Source of the DNA: Exiguobacterium sp. TNDT2
GTDB lineage: Bacteria > Bacillota > Bacilli > Exiguobacteriales > Exiguobacteriaceae
Assembly (NCBI RefSeq): GCF_003331145.1
Contig: NZ_QLVE01000001.1
Coordinates: 186,001-250,000, forward strand
Reading direction: 5' to 3'
Length of the DNA: 64,000 nucleotides
The notes under the pieces were generated by a model. It was not told the DNA's origin and did no database searches. It worked only from the letters and a program-made list of their open reading frames with translations. Of the stretch, positions 25,176 through 34,182 are shown piece after piece; position 1 is the first letter of the stretch; each line of letters opens with the position of its first letter. The translations under genes and the position numbers were made by a program.

Positions 25176-27230
25176 ATGCACGCCGACCAGACAATCCAAC
25201 ATTACTCTTCCGTCCTTCTCCGTACATTTGACAAAATTTCTGATTTTGTCTTTTTCATGGAAGTGGACGGTTCAACGTATCGTTACATATTTGTGAATGA
25301 GCCGGGAAAACAGGCGATTGGTTGGACAGACGCCGATATCGGGAAACGGGTCGAAGACATGGTTCCGCCTGAAACGGCGGCTCTCGTCATCCAGCATTAC
25401 AACGAAGCCATTCAGGAACGAAAGAGTATCGTCTTTGAAGATTACCGGTTGGCCGAACCGGCTTGCACGACTCATTTGCTCTCACACGAAATCCGTTTGC
25501 CGATTCATTACTATGAGTCTGAAGTGACGCCAATCTTTAATGAGGCGGACGCCTGCACGCACATCATCTCGGTCGTTCGAGAAGTAACGGACCGGAAGCG
25601 GCGTGAACTCGAGTTGTCCATTTTGAAAGACCAGCATGAATCGCTCCAGCGTTACTCGCCGCATGGCATCTTCGTTTTGGATGACGCGTTTCACATTCAA
25701 TCAGTCAACCCTGCCGTCACGCACATTACCGGTTACGAAGAAGCCGACTTGATGGGCCAGTCGTTTTTGACGTGGTTACCAGAATCAGCGCATACACTTG
25801 TCGATGACGGACTCCGCCATGCCCTGTCCGGTACGCCTCACAAGTACAGTCTTCCCGTACCGCAAAAGACCGGTGCTTTACGCGATTTAGCCATCTTAAA
25901 CATTCCTATCGAAGTCGGGGGCCATATTACCGGATCGTTTGTCATCATCATCGATCACACACCCGAGAGGAATGCCGAGCGGGCGACCCAAGAGAGCGAA
26001 CGCCGCTATCGTCAACTGATCGAAACGATTCCTGAAGGGATCATCGTACATAAGGACGGCGTCATCCTATATGCAAACGCCTTGGCGCTAGAAACGATTG
26101 GAGAGACGTATATCGAGAGCGAGTCCATCTTCACTTTTGTGGCCTCAGACTATCATGAGACGACGAAGACAAGGCTTCTTGCTTTACGTCAAGGAGACTC
26201 GGTTCAAGACACGGAAATCGTGCTTGTCACCCCTTCTGGAAGCAAGCTGCACATGGACATTGGCAGCCTGCTTATTGATTATGAAGGCACGACCGCCATC
26301 ATGACTGTATTACGTGACGTGACTGAAAAGCGCGAGATGGAACTTGCGCTGCATCAAAGCGAGATGCAGTACCGTCTCATTGCAGAAAACATGAGCGACC
26401 TCGTCTGTATCCTTGAACATGACGGTCACGTCCGCTACGCTTCGCCGTCCCATGAGACCGTGCTCGGGTACGTACCGGTGTCCTATGAGGGCAAAAACGC
26501 GCTCGACTTCATCCATCTAAATGACGTCGAGACGGCAAGACGGCAACTTCACGCCATGACACCAATGAGCGAACCGCTTACGCTTGAATTTCGTCATTTG
26601 CATCGGGACGGCCGCTGGATTTGGCTCGAGACGAAGATTCAAGCCATCTACGATGACACCGGCCATCTGCTTCATTATTTGACTGTTGCGCGAGAGATCA
26701 TGAAACGCAAAGTGTTGGAGAAACAGCTCAAGCACCTGGCTTACCATGACACGTTGACCGACTTGCCGAATCGGCGCTACTTCCTCGCCTATTTGGAAGA
26801 GGCGTTGCTGGCACTGGACGAAGAGGACCAATCTATCGCCATCCTCTCGCTCGATATCGACTGTTTCAAACAGATCAACGACACACTCGGACATGACATC
26901 GGTGATGAGCTATTGCGTCAGTTCTCTGCCCGGCTGACCGATATGTTGCGAAATCAAGACCTGCTTGCCAGATTTGGCGGAGATGAGTTCTCACTGCTCA
27001 TCCGCTATACGGAAAGCGATGCGCCGAGACGAGTTGCCGAAAAGCTTGTCGCCTCACTCCAGCTCCCTTGGCAAATTGAGGGACATTCGTTCGTCACGAC
27101 CTCGAGCGTCGGGGTCGCTCCGTATCGGGCTGGAATGTCGACAAAGCAATTGCTCAAACACGCCGATTTAGCACTATATGAAGCGAAGGCCAATGGACGA
27201 AACCAATATGTCGTGTTCGAAGACCGCTGA
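25176..27230 (+). CDS. Diguanylate cyclase with four PAS domains
   Basis: The protein has 684 residues and no membrane helix. Four PAS modules follow one another (about residues 15-130, 155-265, 285-390 and 400-515); several end in the PAC-like (V/L)REVTDRKRRELE or LRDVTEKREMELAL. The GGDEF domain (about 525-684) has an intact active site FGGDEF and, five residues before it, the inhibitory-site RNQD (RxxD), so it should make cyclic di-GMP and be product-inhibited. The PAS series implies cytosolic redox, light or ligand sensing. Earlier start codons at 25155 (TTG) and 25164 are possible; GAGGGA suits the ATG at 25176. Confidence 0.88.
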   Translation: MHADQTIQHYSSVLLRTFDKISDFVFFMEVDGSTYRYIFVNEPGKQAIGWTDADIGKRVEDMVPPETAALVIQHYNEAIQERKSIVFEDYRLAEPACTTHLLSHEIRLPIHYYESEVTPIFNEADACTHIISVVREVTDRKRRELELSILKDQHESLQRYSPHGIFVLDDAFHIQSVNPAVTHITGYEEADLMGQSFLTWLPESAHTLVDDGLRHALSGTPHKYSLPVPQKTGALRDLAILNIPIEVGGHITGSFVIIIDHTPERNAERATQESERRYRQLIETIPEGIIVHKDGVILYANALALETIGETYIESESIFTFVASDYHETTKTRLLALRQGDSVQDTEIVLVTPSGSKLHMDIGSLLIDYEGTTAIMTVLRDVTEKREMELALHQSEMQYRLIAENMSDLVCILEHDGHVRYASPSHETVLGYVPVSYEGKNALDFIHLNDVETARRQLHAMTPMSEPLTLEFRHLHRDGRWIWLETKIQAIYDDTGHLLHYLTVAREIMKRKVLEKQLKHLAYHDTLTDLPNRRYFLAYLEEALLALDEEDQSIAILSLDIDCFKQINDTLGHDIGDELLRQFSARLTDMLRNQDLLARFGGDEFSLLIRYTESDAPRRVAEKLVASLQLPWQIEGHSFVTTSSVGVAPYRAGMSTKQLLKHADLALYEAKANGRNQYVVFEDR

Positions 27231-27246
27231 ATAGCGGTCTTTTTTC
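27220..27246 (+). terminator. Terminator of the diguanylate cyclase gene
   Basis: AAGACCGCT (27220-27228) pairs with AGCGGTCTT (27233-27241), then T-run; it overlaps the stop codon. Confidence 0.8.
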
Positions 27247-27339
27247 ACGTGAAACACAGATGATAATAGCTAAAGACGAACATTAAAACAAAATAATCTA
27301 AAAATATCAAGTTATTTTAGTATTTTTCTCGATATCCCT

Positions 27340-27368
27340 TTGACATATTCGCTAATTTACGATACATT
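27340..27368 (+). promoter_or_regulatory. Sigma-A promoter of guaC
   Basis: TTGACA (27340-27345), a 17-base spacer and TACATT (27363-27368), giving a leader of roughly 55 bases. Confidence 0.7.
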
Positions 27369-27432
27369 ACCGAATGGGCGAAGTATTTATCATTCAAAGA
27401 ACCTAATTGTTCGTAAATAGGGGTGTGACAAC

Positions 27433-28416
27433 ATGGATAAAGTATTTGATTATGAAGATATTCAATTGATTCCCGCAAAATGTATCGTCGACAGCAGGTC
27501 TGAATGTGATGCGAGCGTGACGCTCGGAGGCTTCACGTTCCGATTACCGGTCGTTCCAGCCAACATGCAGACGATCATCGATGAGAATGTCGCTCGGTCG
27601 CTTGCGGAGAACGGTTACTTTTACATCATGCATCGCTTCAACCCAGAGACGCGGCTCCAGTTCATCGAAGAGATGCATGGACGCGGGTTGTATGCATCGA
27701 TCAGCGTCGGTGTGAAAGAAGACGAATACCATTTCGTCGAGATGCTTGCCGAAGCCGGACATACGCCGGAGTTCATCACGATCGATATCGCGCATGGTCA
27801 TTCCAATGCGGTCATCCGCATGATTCAACACATCAAACACCACCTTCCAAGCTCGTTCGTGATCGCCGGCAACGTCGGGACCCCGGAAGCGGTCCGGGAA
27901 CTCGAGCATGCCGGGGCGGATGCGACGAAGGTCGGCATCGGACCGGGTAAAGTGTGCATTACGAAAATCAAGACAGGCTTCGGCACGGGTGGCTGGCAAC
28001 TCGCTGCGCTCCGCTGGTGTGCCAAGGCGGCGACAAAACCGATCATCGCGGATGGGGGCATCCGGACACATGGGGACATCGCCAAATCGATTCGTTTCGG
28101 GGCTTCGATGGTCATGATCGGTTCGCTGTTCGCCGGTCATGACGAGTCTCCGGGCGAGACGTTCGAACAGGATGGGAAGTTGCTCAAAGAATACTTCGGG
28201 TCGGCTTCTGAATTCCAAAAAGGGGAACGGAAAAACGTCGAAGGCAAGAAAATGTTCGTCGAGCATAAAGGGGCGCTCCAAGATACGTTGACCGAGATGG
28301 AGCAAGATCTCCAATCGGCCATCTCTTACTCGGGTGGGAATAGTCTTGATGCGTTGCGCACCGTCGATTACGTCATGGTGAAAAACTCAATCTTTAACGG
28401 GGATAAAGTATATTGA
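27433..28416 (+). CDS. guaC: GMP reductase
   Basis: The protein has 327 residues and converts GMP to IMP and ammonia with NADPH. The TIM barrel shows [14 protein letters not shown] at the N terminus, [44 protein letters not shown] (with the catalytic Cys), and [20 protein letters not shown]. There is no CBS pair, which separates it from IMP dehydrogenase; the length and the N terminus fit the short bacterial GuaC class. It has its own promoter and a strong terminator, so it is monocistronic. Role: purine salvage. Confidence 0.95.
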   Translation: MDKVFDYEDIQLIPAKCIVDSRSECDASVTLGGFTFRLPVVPANMQTIIDENVARSLAENGYFYIMHRFNPETRLQFIEEMHGRGLYASISVGVKEDEYHFVEMLAEAGHTPEFITIDIAHGHSNAVIRMIQHIKHHLPSSFVIAGNVGTPEAVRELEHAGADATKVGIGPGKVCITKIKTGFGTGGWQLAALRWCAKAATKPIIADGGIRTHGDIAKSIRFGASMVMIGSLFAGHDESPGETFEQDGKLLKEYFGSASEFQKGERKNVEGKKMFVEHKGALQDTLTEMEQDLQSAISYSGGNSLDALRTVDYVMVKNSIFNGDKVY

Positions 28417-28446
28417 AAAAAGGCGACTCGCGCGAGTCGCCTTTTT
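28416..28446. terminator. Bidirectional terminator after guaC
   Basis: A palindrome GGCGACTC-GCGC-GAGTCGCC (28422-28441) with A-runs before and T-runs after. It serves guaC and the convergent GNAT gene. Confidence 0.85.
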
Positions 28447-28876
28447 ATAACTGCTTCGTCATCATATAGTAGTCTGAACCGGGCGGATAATCATGGAGCA
28501 CGCCGGCGACTTCATAGCCGAAGCGTTCATAAAACGTCTTCGCCTGAAACGAGAACGTCGTCAACTTGACGCGCGTCGCACCGAGCTCACGGGCCAAGCG
28601 CTCTCCTTCTTCGAGCAGACGACTCCCTAGGCCCGTCCCAGCATGTTCTGACGCGACCCATAACCGGTCCAAGTCGAATCAACCCCAATATACGCTCCCA
28701 AACAACCCTGCGACCACTTCCCCGTCCCGTTCCACTTTCAGTTGAACGACTGGGACGTCAACATTGCGAATCTCGCGATGGTGCATCGAGTGAGCGTCAT
28801 TGAACGTTCGCAACCGACTCGTCAACAACTGTTGAAACGGTTCGTCGTCGTCGTGAATCCGTTTGATGTCCATCAC
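28445..28876 (-). pseudogene. GNAT acetyltransferase interrupted by an in-frame TGA
   Basis: The frame opens at the ATG at 28876 and runs as a typical GNAT (LKVERDGEVVAGLFGSVYWG) to a TGA at 28681-28679. It then continues in the same frame as FDLDRLWVASEHAGTGLGSRLLEEGERLARELG, which holds the acetyl-CoA binding motif (G-T-G-L-G-S), and FYERFGYEVAG, ending at 28445. At the stop a Trp is expected (YWGW pattern of the family), so a TGG to TGA change explains it. The 5' ATG overlaps the end of the upstream hydrolase gene by four bases. Either a recent pseudogene or a sequence error; a truncated protein without the cofactor site would not work. Confidence 0.75.
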
Positions 28877-29733
28877 GCTTCCCCGTTCGAGCCGTTCACG
28901 AAGAACGAAATCAGCTCTTGTTCTTCCTCGTCGACCGAGCGTCCCGTCAAACGTTCGTACTGCGCGGTTATCACTCTCTTATTTCCTGGGAAATCGATAG
29001 TGATTCGAGCCAAACTCCGTAAGATGTCGCGGTCCTTCTCATATTCGGGACGAGTCACGACTTGGCCGTGCGACCAGACATATGCCTCGGCATCGAACTG
29101 ATCGAGCACATCTAACAGACGAAGCGTCTGCCCCGGAGTCATCCGCCAAGTCGGCGCGTACAAGTTCGCATAGAGCGCATCCCCTAAAAACAATACTTTC
29201 TCCTCTGGCATGTAAGCCACGACCGCATCAGCGGCGTGATCTCCGCCGACATGTTTCAGAATGACGTGGACCCCGCCGAGGTCGAGGGTGAGCGTATCAT
29301 CGAACGTCACGGTCGGCAAGACGACGCGCATCGACCGCTCCGCGCCATATTCGAGTTGGATCGCTTCCGCACAAAACGCGATCTCGCGTCCGTCCCTGAC
29401 CCGTTCGGCCAAGGAGCCATCATCCCACGCATAAGGTAACAATCGTTCCATCCCGGCTTTCGTCGCCGTGCTCGCGATCGAGACGGTGTCGGTCAGCGCC
29501 GACAAGCCAAAGATGTGGTCCCAATGCCAATGCGTCAACGCAACGAGCGTTGGGCGCTTGATTCCTTGTACGGTCAAGGCGTCTAGAAATAAGTGCGTAT
29601 GCGCCTCTGAGTTCCCCGCATCGATCATGAACGTATGGGTGTCACCGACGACAGCGCCTAAAATGGGACGGTCCGTCTCCGCCACCGGGTCCATATACCA
29701 AAAGCGGTCAGAATGTTGTTTCAGTGTCTGCAT
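28873..29733 (-). CDS. Metallo-beta-lactamase-fold hydrolase
   Basis: The protein has 286 residues. The metal site is present: ALTHWHWDHIFG (HxHxDH), VGGDHAADAV (third His) and LGDALYANLY (bridging Asp), then WSHGQ near residue 230. The family covers glyoxalase-II-like and lactonase-like enzymes; the reaction here is unknown. An earlier start at 29790 is possible, but AAGGAGG nine bases before 29733 fixes this one. The start lies inside the preceding kinase-like gene, and the 3' end overlaps the GNAT start, so translation is coupled on both sides. Confidence 0.82.
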   Translation of the reverse strand: MQTLKQHSDRFWYMDPVAETDRPILGAVVGDTHTFMIDAGNSEAHTHLFLDALTVQGIKRPTLVALTHWHWDHIFGLSALTDTVSIASTATKAGMERLLPYAWDDGSLAERVRDGREIAFCAEAIQLEYGAERSMRVVLPTVTFDDTLTLDLGGVHVILKHVGGDHAADAVVAYMPEEKVLFLGDALYANLYAPTWRMTPGQTLRLLDVLDQFDAEAYVWSHGQVVTRPEYEKDRDILRSLARITIDFPGNKRVITAQYERLTGRSVDEEEQELISFFVNGSNGEA

Positions 29734-30481
29734 GATTGGCATCCTCCTTATTCCATAACAAATCGAACGCTTCAAACGCCCCCCGTTCATCGTTGACGAG
29801 GCGAATCGTTCGTAGTGGCAAATGACTCAACACCTTCAATTCTCGTCGTTGTCGTTCTTCCAGTAGTCGAACCGTTCCTTCGATTCCATCCAATCCGTTC
29901 GCCCTTGCATACGCACGAGTCGTATAGTAGTCGACGAAACCTCGTTGCCACTCGGGCGGGCGTTCCGCATACACGTCGCGAAACACAGCCGGGATATCGT
30001 TCGTCTCTAGGTAAACAACGGTCGGGTCGAGCGGCGCTAACAAGGCTGCCACGGTCTCGATATAACGCTCAATCTGTTCATTCGGGACGTTTTGTGACAC
30101 CATGCCGATCGTGAATGGATTTTGAAGAAGGGCACACTCAAACACAAAGTCCGCCTCGTTCATTTGTGCACGCTCCACGAACCGACGCCAACGGCCGATC
30201 ATGAGGTCGACATGTTTCTCAAACGGCAACTCATAGACGTCCGTGCCGTTGATGACCGCTCCAGCCTGATAGCGGACGAATCGACCGCCTTCATCTTGAT
30301 CGATGACTTCTCCTTCACATCGCATGTCCCCTTCGACCCAATGGACGTCATGTACATCGACCGGGTGGGCTTCATCGATTTCCGAATAGAATTTGTAGGC
30401 GTCTCCTCTCGCCACAAACATTTCGGCGAATGTCGTCTTTCCGCTTCCAGGCAATCCTTCAATCAGCCATAGTTTCCCCAT
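29708..30481 (-). CDS. P-loop kinase-like protein
   Basis: The protein has 257 residues. A Walker A motif lies at the very N terminus (WLIEGLPGSGKTTFAEMF). The rest resembles nucleoside/zeta-toxin-type P-loop kinases: ECALLQNPFT and VVYLETNDIPAVFRDVYAERPPEWQRGFVDYY suggest a substrate-binding lid. The substrate is unknown. The start at 30481 follows AAGGAGAAGG; a longer frame from 30616 lacks a ribosome site and runs into the preceding gene. It lies 14 bases after the GGDEF/EAL gene and overlaps the hydrolase gene by 26 bases, so it is part of a four-gene operon. Confidence 0.7.
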   Translation of the reverse strand: MGKLWLIEGLPGSGKTTFAEMFVARGDAYKFYSEIDEAHPVDVHDVHWVEGDMRCEGEVIDQDEGGRFVRYQAGAVINGTDVYELPFEKHVDLMIGRWRRFVERAQMNEADFVFECALLQNPFTIGMVSQNVPNEQIERYIETVAALLAPLDPTVVYLETNDIPAVFRDVYAERPPEWQRGFVDYYTTRAYARANGLDGIEGTVRLLEERQRRELKVLSHLPLRTIRLVNDERGAFEAFDLLWNKEDANHADTETTF

Positions 30482-30495
30482 CTTCCTTCTCCTTT

Positions 30496-33400
30496 TTAGT
30501 TCTCTTGATATGAGTCGTACACGTAATATCCGTCCCCGCCGCAGTTTTTCGCGACGTACATGGCAGCGTCCGAGTGATGGATGATCGCATCGAGTGAAGC
30601 GTGGTCTTGTGAACAAGCGACGCCGATGCTGGCCGACAGCCTTAAGGATAAGCCATTTCCGACGTTCATTTCCTGGGAAATGACATGATTCAACTCGCCA
30701 AATACGGTTGGATCGAGCGCTTCCGGCTCCGTTTCGATGATGATTAAAAACTCGTCGCCTGCGAAGCGATATGCCTTCCCGTCATACGTTTGACTGAACG
30801 ATTGAATGCGTCGTGCTATCTCGATGAGCACTTCGTCCCCAATCAAATGACCGTAGGAATAGTTCACTTGTTTGAAGTTATCCAAATCGATGAACAGTAG
30901 CGCGACCGACTGCTTCCGATTCATCTTTTGTCTCAAGTCGGTCATGAACGAGTGCCGGTTCGCCAGTTTCGTCAAACTGTCTTGAGTGATAAGTTCGATG
31001 ACTTCTTGATGCTTTCGCTCACGTCGAATCTCGTTCTCTATCCACCGGGTCACGAGCAAAATCGTATCGGTCATCTCGTTGATTGTCACCGCATCGACGA
31101 TATCGTCTAAGTTGCCTTGTTCGGCCAAAAAAACGACCCAACCGAACGTTTTCCCTTCGTTCGCTAGTGGTAGGCTGATCATGGAAACAAACTCGAGTCC
31201 ATCGATGACGAGTTCGTTTCGACCCAACTTTTGATGACCAATCGTCGTCAAGCCGTGCAGTTGCTGCAAGTCGGTTCTCGTCCAATCGAGTTTGCTTTCC
31301 CCATCTTCCGATAAGACGCGGTAGGTGGACTCCGTCGAGAACACGAGTGCGTGTGAATACCCCATCCAATCACGAAGCACCGTCTGGATTCGTTTCAATT
31401 TATCACTGAACGGTTCGTGAATGGCCGTCACTTCATAGAGCGACTCGAGCGTCTGTTGCCGCTGGGCTTGCGCTCGCGTTTGCTCGGTCAATTCGATTTC
31501 CGCCATGACCCATCGCGCGAAATCCTCAAGCGTTTGCAGCGCCTCGGCATCGAAATGGCGAGACTGTTCGTCGGTCACACATAGCGTACCGATGACGTGG
31601 CCGCTTTGCGTCAAGAGCGGCACGCCGGCATAAAAACCGAGCCCTTCGAGTAACGGATTATCCGACATCGCCTCGACCTTTTGCACGTCTTCGATGACGA
31701 TTGGAGACTTACCCGTCACGACACGGTCGCAAAGCGTCCACTTCCGCTCCACGCTCGAATGTTCAAGCTCGACTCCTTGACACGATTTGATCCATTGCTG
31801 ATCCGTCGTCATAATCGAGATGAAAGCGGCCGGCATGTTTAACGTTCGGGCGACAAGTCGTGAGATCCGATCATACCGCTCTTCTCGCGGGGTGTTCAAA
31901 ATTTCAAGACGAAGGATTGCTTTCAAACGTTCTGCTTCCGTCTCGTCGAGCGACGTCATCGCGGTGGCTTTGTCTGATCCGTCCTGACGTAGCGCCGCGT
32001 GCTGTGAATCGAGCGCTTCAAGTGCCTGCTTGAGTCCGGCTGGCGGAAGTGGGCGACTGAAGAAGTATCCTTGCACTTCGTCACATCCGAGCTGGTCAAT
32101 CGCGCGATACTGGACTTCAGTCTCCACACCTTCGGCCGTCACTTCTAAGTTCAATTTCTTGGCGAGCGAGACGATCAATTTGACAATCTCGTACTCTTTC
32201 ACCCCGTTGTCTTTGTCCAATTGATTGATGAACGAACGGTCAATCTTGATGCCATCGATATCAAACATTTTTAAATAATTGAGCGACGAATAGCTGACCC
32301 CGAAATCGTCAATTAAAATCCGGAACCCTTTCGCTTTCAAATAATCGACTGTTTGAATGCCGAGGAGCGGTTCTTGCATGAGCGTATGTTCTGTGATTTC
32401 AAACTCGAACTGTTCGGGTCTCAAGCCGTACGATGTGAGCATCTGCATAAGTTGCTTCATATAGTCTTGTCGGAACAACAACGGTGATACGTTGACCGCG
32501 ACACGTCGGTCTTCAAACAAGTCCGCCTGCTCCGTCATGTCACGACAGACGCGATTAAAGACGAACTCGGTAATATCCTCGATCAAAAGTGACTTTTCGG
32601 CAATCTTGATAAACGTTTCTGGTGAAACGTTACCGAGCGCCGCACTATTCCAACGCACGAGCGCCTCGAAATGAACCTTCCCGTCCTGACAGCCGACTTT
32701 CGGTTGATAGACGACGGTCAATTCTCCGGCTTTCAATCCTTTGACGAGCTCCATCTCGATCGTCATCTCATCGATATAGTGCTGGACGTAATCATCTTTC
32801 TCATACACTTTGATCATTTGTTTCCCAGCTTGCCTGGCCTCAAGGAGTGCCGTTGACGCGTTCCTGATAACTCGATCGGCATCCTCGATCCCCGCACTGA
32901 TTCCAAGACATCCGGACAAAGTGAATTCCGTCTCGGCGACGTGGTACGTGTAATCGCCAATGGCCTTAAGCAGACGCTCCCCATGCTTCGTCGCCGTCTC
33001 GACCGATGTGTACGGTAAGACGGCGATAAAGTCCTCTCCATCGACGCGACCGATGATCGAGCCTTTCGGTAATAAATCCGACAAGTGCCGTGTTATCTCT
33101 TTAATGAGGCGATGTGACCCTTCTACGCCTTGTAAGGATAAGATAATTTTAAAGCGATTGATGTGAAGTCGCATGACGCTCGTCGCTTCCGCTCCTTTTT
33201 GTTGCGCGAATCGTTTCTCGAGCTCGAGCTTCACTTTCATCAAGTTCGGCATCCCGGTCAAGTAGTCGATATTCTCGATACTGCTCAACAGTTTCATCTC
33301 TGCCTCTTCCGATAAATCGGTCGTCAAGCCGAGAACGTAACGCACCTCTCCCGCCTCGTCCTCAAGCGGCATGAGGACGGAGGAAGCGAAGCGGGCCGTA

Positions 33401-33678
33401 TTGGCTTCGATGTTCATCTGAGACATGAAATAGACCGGTGCATGCGTCGAGACGACTTCGTCGTAATGCACGACTAACTCGTTGGCGACATCGTCCGCAT
33501 ACATATCATGCAAATACAAGCCACTCACATCGTCCGGGAGTGAAGACGCCAGTTTCCCCTGTTCACTGACTCGAGCGTATCGATATCCCTCAGGCGTTAC
33601 TTCCATCAAAAACACCATCCGGTATAGATGAACGAAAACATCAAACAAGTAATGCGGGTCAATCTTCATCTGTTGCAT
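30496..33678 (-). CDS. Cyclic di-GMP protein: PAS-like, GGDEF, EAL, GAF, GGDEF
   Basis: The protein has 1060 residues. Order: PAS-like sensor (about 1-125), a first GGDEF with degenerate active site (RVDGEDF, 211-217), an EAL domain (about 305-555), a GAF domain (about 575-720) with ITTDQQWIK-type core and WTLCDRVV, a second GAF-like region (about 730-880) and a second GGDEF with AGDEF (973-977). The EAL domain keeps E338-A-L, the Asn of AVNVSPLLF, EITE (427-430), IDDFG (456-460), KIDRSF (478-483) and AEGVET, so phosphodiesterase activity is likely. The terminal domain may be an active cyclase. No membrane helix. It starts at 33678 after GGAGG and heads the operon with the P-loop, hydrolase and GNAT genes. 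Confidence 0.87.
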   Translation of the reverse strand: MQQMKIDPHYLFDVFVHLYRMVFLMEVTPEGYRYARVSEQGKLASSLPDDVSGLYLHDMYADDVANELVVHYDEVVSTHAPVYFMSQMNIEANTARFASSVLMPLEDEAGEVRYVLGLTTDLSEEAEMKLLSSIENIDYLTGMPNLMKVKLELEKRFAQQKGAEATSVMRLHINRFKIILSLQGVEGSHRLIKEITRHLSDLLPKGSIIGRVDGEDFIAVLPYTSVETATKHGERLLKAIGDYTYHVAETEFTLSGCLGISAGIEDADRVIRNASTALLEARQAGKQMIKVYEKDDYVQHYIDEMTIEMELVKGLKAGELTVVYQPKVGCQDGKVHFEALVRWNSAALGNVSPETFIKIAEKSLLIEDITEFVFNRVCRDMTEQADLFEDRRVAVNVSPLLFRQDYMKQLMQMLTSYGLRPEQFEFEITEHTLMQEPLLGIQTVDYLKAKGFRILIDDFGVSYSSLNYLKMFDIDGIKIDRSFINQLDKDNGVKEYEIVKLIVSLAKKLNLEVTAEGVETEVQYRAIDQLGCDEVQGYFFSRPLPPAGLKQALEALDSQHAALRQDGSDKATAMTSLDETEAERLKAILRLEILNTPREERYDRISRLVARTLNMPAAFISIMTTDQQWIKSCQGVELEHSSVERKWTLCDRVVTGKSPIVIEDVQKVEAMSDNPLLEGLGFYAGVPLLTQSGHVIGTLCVTDEQSRHFDAEALQTLEDFARWVMAEIELTEQTRAQAQRQQTLESLYEVTAIHEPFSDKLKRIQTVLRDWMGYSHALVFSTESTYRVLSEDGESKLDWTRTDLQQLHGLTTIGHQKLGRNELVIDGLEFVSMISLPLANEGKTFGWVVFLAEQGNLDDIVDAVTINEMTDTILLVTRWIENEIRRERKHQEVIELITQDSLTKLANRHSFMTDLRQKMNRKQSVALLFIDLDNFKQVNYSYGHLIGDEVLIEIARRIQSFSQTYDGKAYRFAGDEFLIIIETEPEALDPTVFGELNHVISQEMNVGNGLSLRLSASIGVACSQDHASLDAIIHHSDAAMYVAKNCGGDGYYVYDSYQEN

Positions 33679-33769
33679 ACTGTACCTCCAGGCAATCTCC
33701 GTTTCCTCTAGTGTAGTTGTTTTAGGCGATGTTGTTCACGAAACCGTTCAAAAAAAGGGAAAGCATTTT

Positions 33770-33797
33770 TTGAGATGTACTGAAAATCGGGTATAGA
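33770..33797 (+). promoter_or_regulatory. Sigma-A promoter of a small membrane protein gene
   Basis: TTGAGA (33770-33775), 16-base spacer, TATAGA (33792-33797), 33 bases before the start codon. Confidence 0.55.
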
Positions 33798-33830
33798 TAA
33801 GTAAAGGTCGGGAAAGCGAGGTAAACCATC

Positions 33831-34142
33831 ATGCTCAGTCGAAACGTCTATCCGCAGACGCGCCCGGGGAAATGGTCAGTCCTCTTATTGATCGCGGTGT
33901 TCTTGCTCTTACTCGTGTCTGCCTTCATCGTCCAATTCGCTCAACCTTTCAATTTCGACACCTTATTCGACAACACGTGGGCTGCCGTCGTATCGATCTC
34001 GGCCGTGACCGCCGCGTTCGGTGCGTTCATCGTGGGGATGTATACAATATTCCGCAACCATGAACGCTCGGTCGCTGTCTTCTTTACCGTCTCGCTTGGT
34101 GGACTGGTCGCCTTGTTCGTGCTTATGCAACTGTTTCGCTAA
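33831..34142 (+). CDS. Small three-helix membrane protein
   Basis: The protein has 103 residues with three hydrophobic segments (about 17-37, 50-70 and 80-101) and a short N-terminal lead NVYPQTRPGKWSVLLLI. I do not recognise the family. A paralogue lies at 40191-40517; the two share the RT-x-x-GKWS lead, spacing of the helices and an F-G-A-F core. Function unknown. It has its own promoter and a strong terminator, so it is monocistronic. Confidence 0.55.
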   Translation: MLSRNVYPQTRPGKWSVLLLIAVFLLLLVSAFIVQFAQPFNFDTLFDNTWAAVVSISAVTAAFGAFIVGMYTIFRNHERSVAVFFTVSLGGLVALFVLMQLFR

Positions 34143-34144
34143 TC

Positions 34145-34181
34145 GAAAACGCACCTTTCCGTTAGGAATAGGTGCGTTTTC
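34145..34181. terminator. Bidirectional terminator
   Basis: GAAAACGCACCT (34145-34156) with AGGTGCGTTTTC (34170-34181). It separates convergent genes. Confidence 0.85.
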
Positions 34182-34182
34182 G

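Noticed and set aside
27272-27418. PurR-like sequences near guaC (AAAGACGAACATT and ATTGTTCGTAAAT)
   Set aside because: They are more than 100 bases apart, one lies downstream of the promoter, and the pair spacing of PurBoxes is not met.
27544-28314. Long open frame antisense to guaC
   Set aside because: Shadow of a highly conserved gene; composition rich in Arg and Asp without domain pattern.
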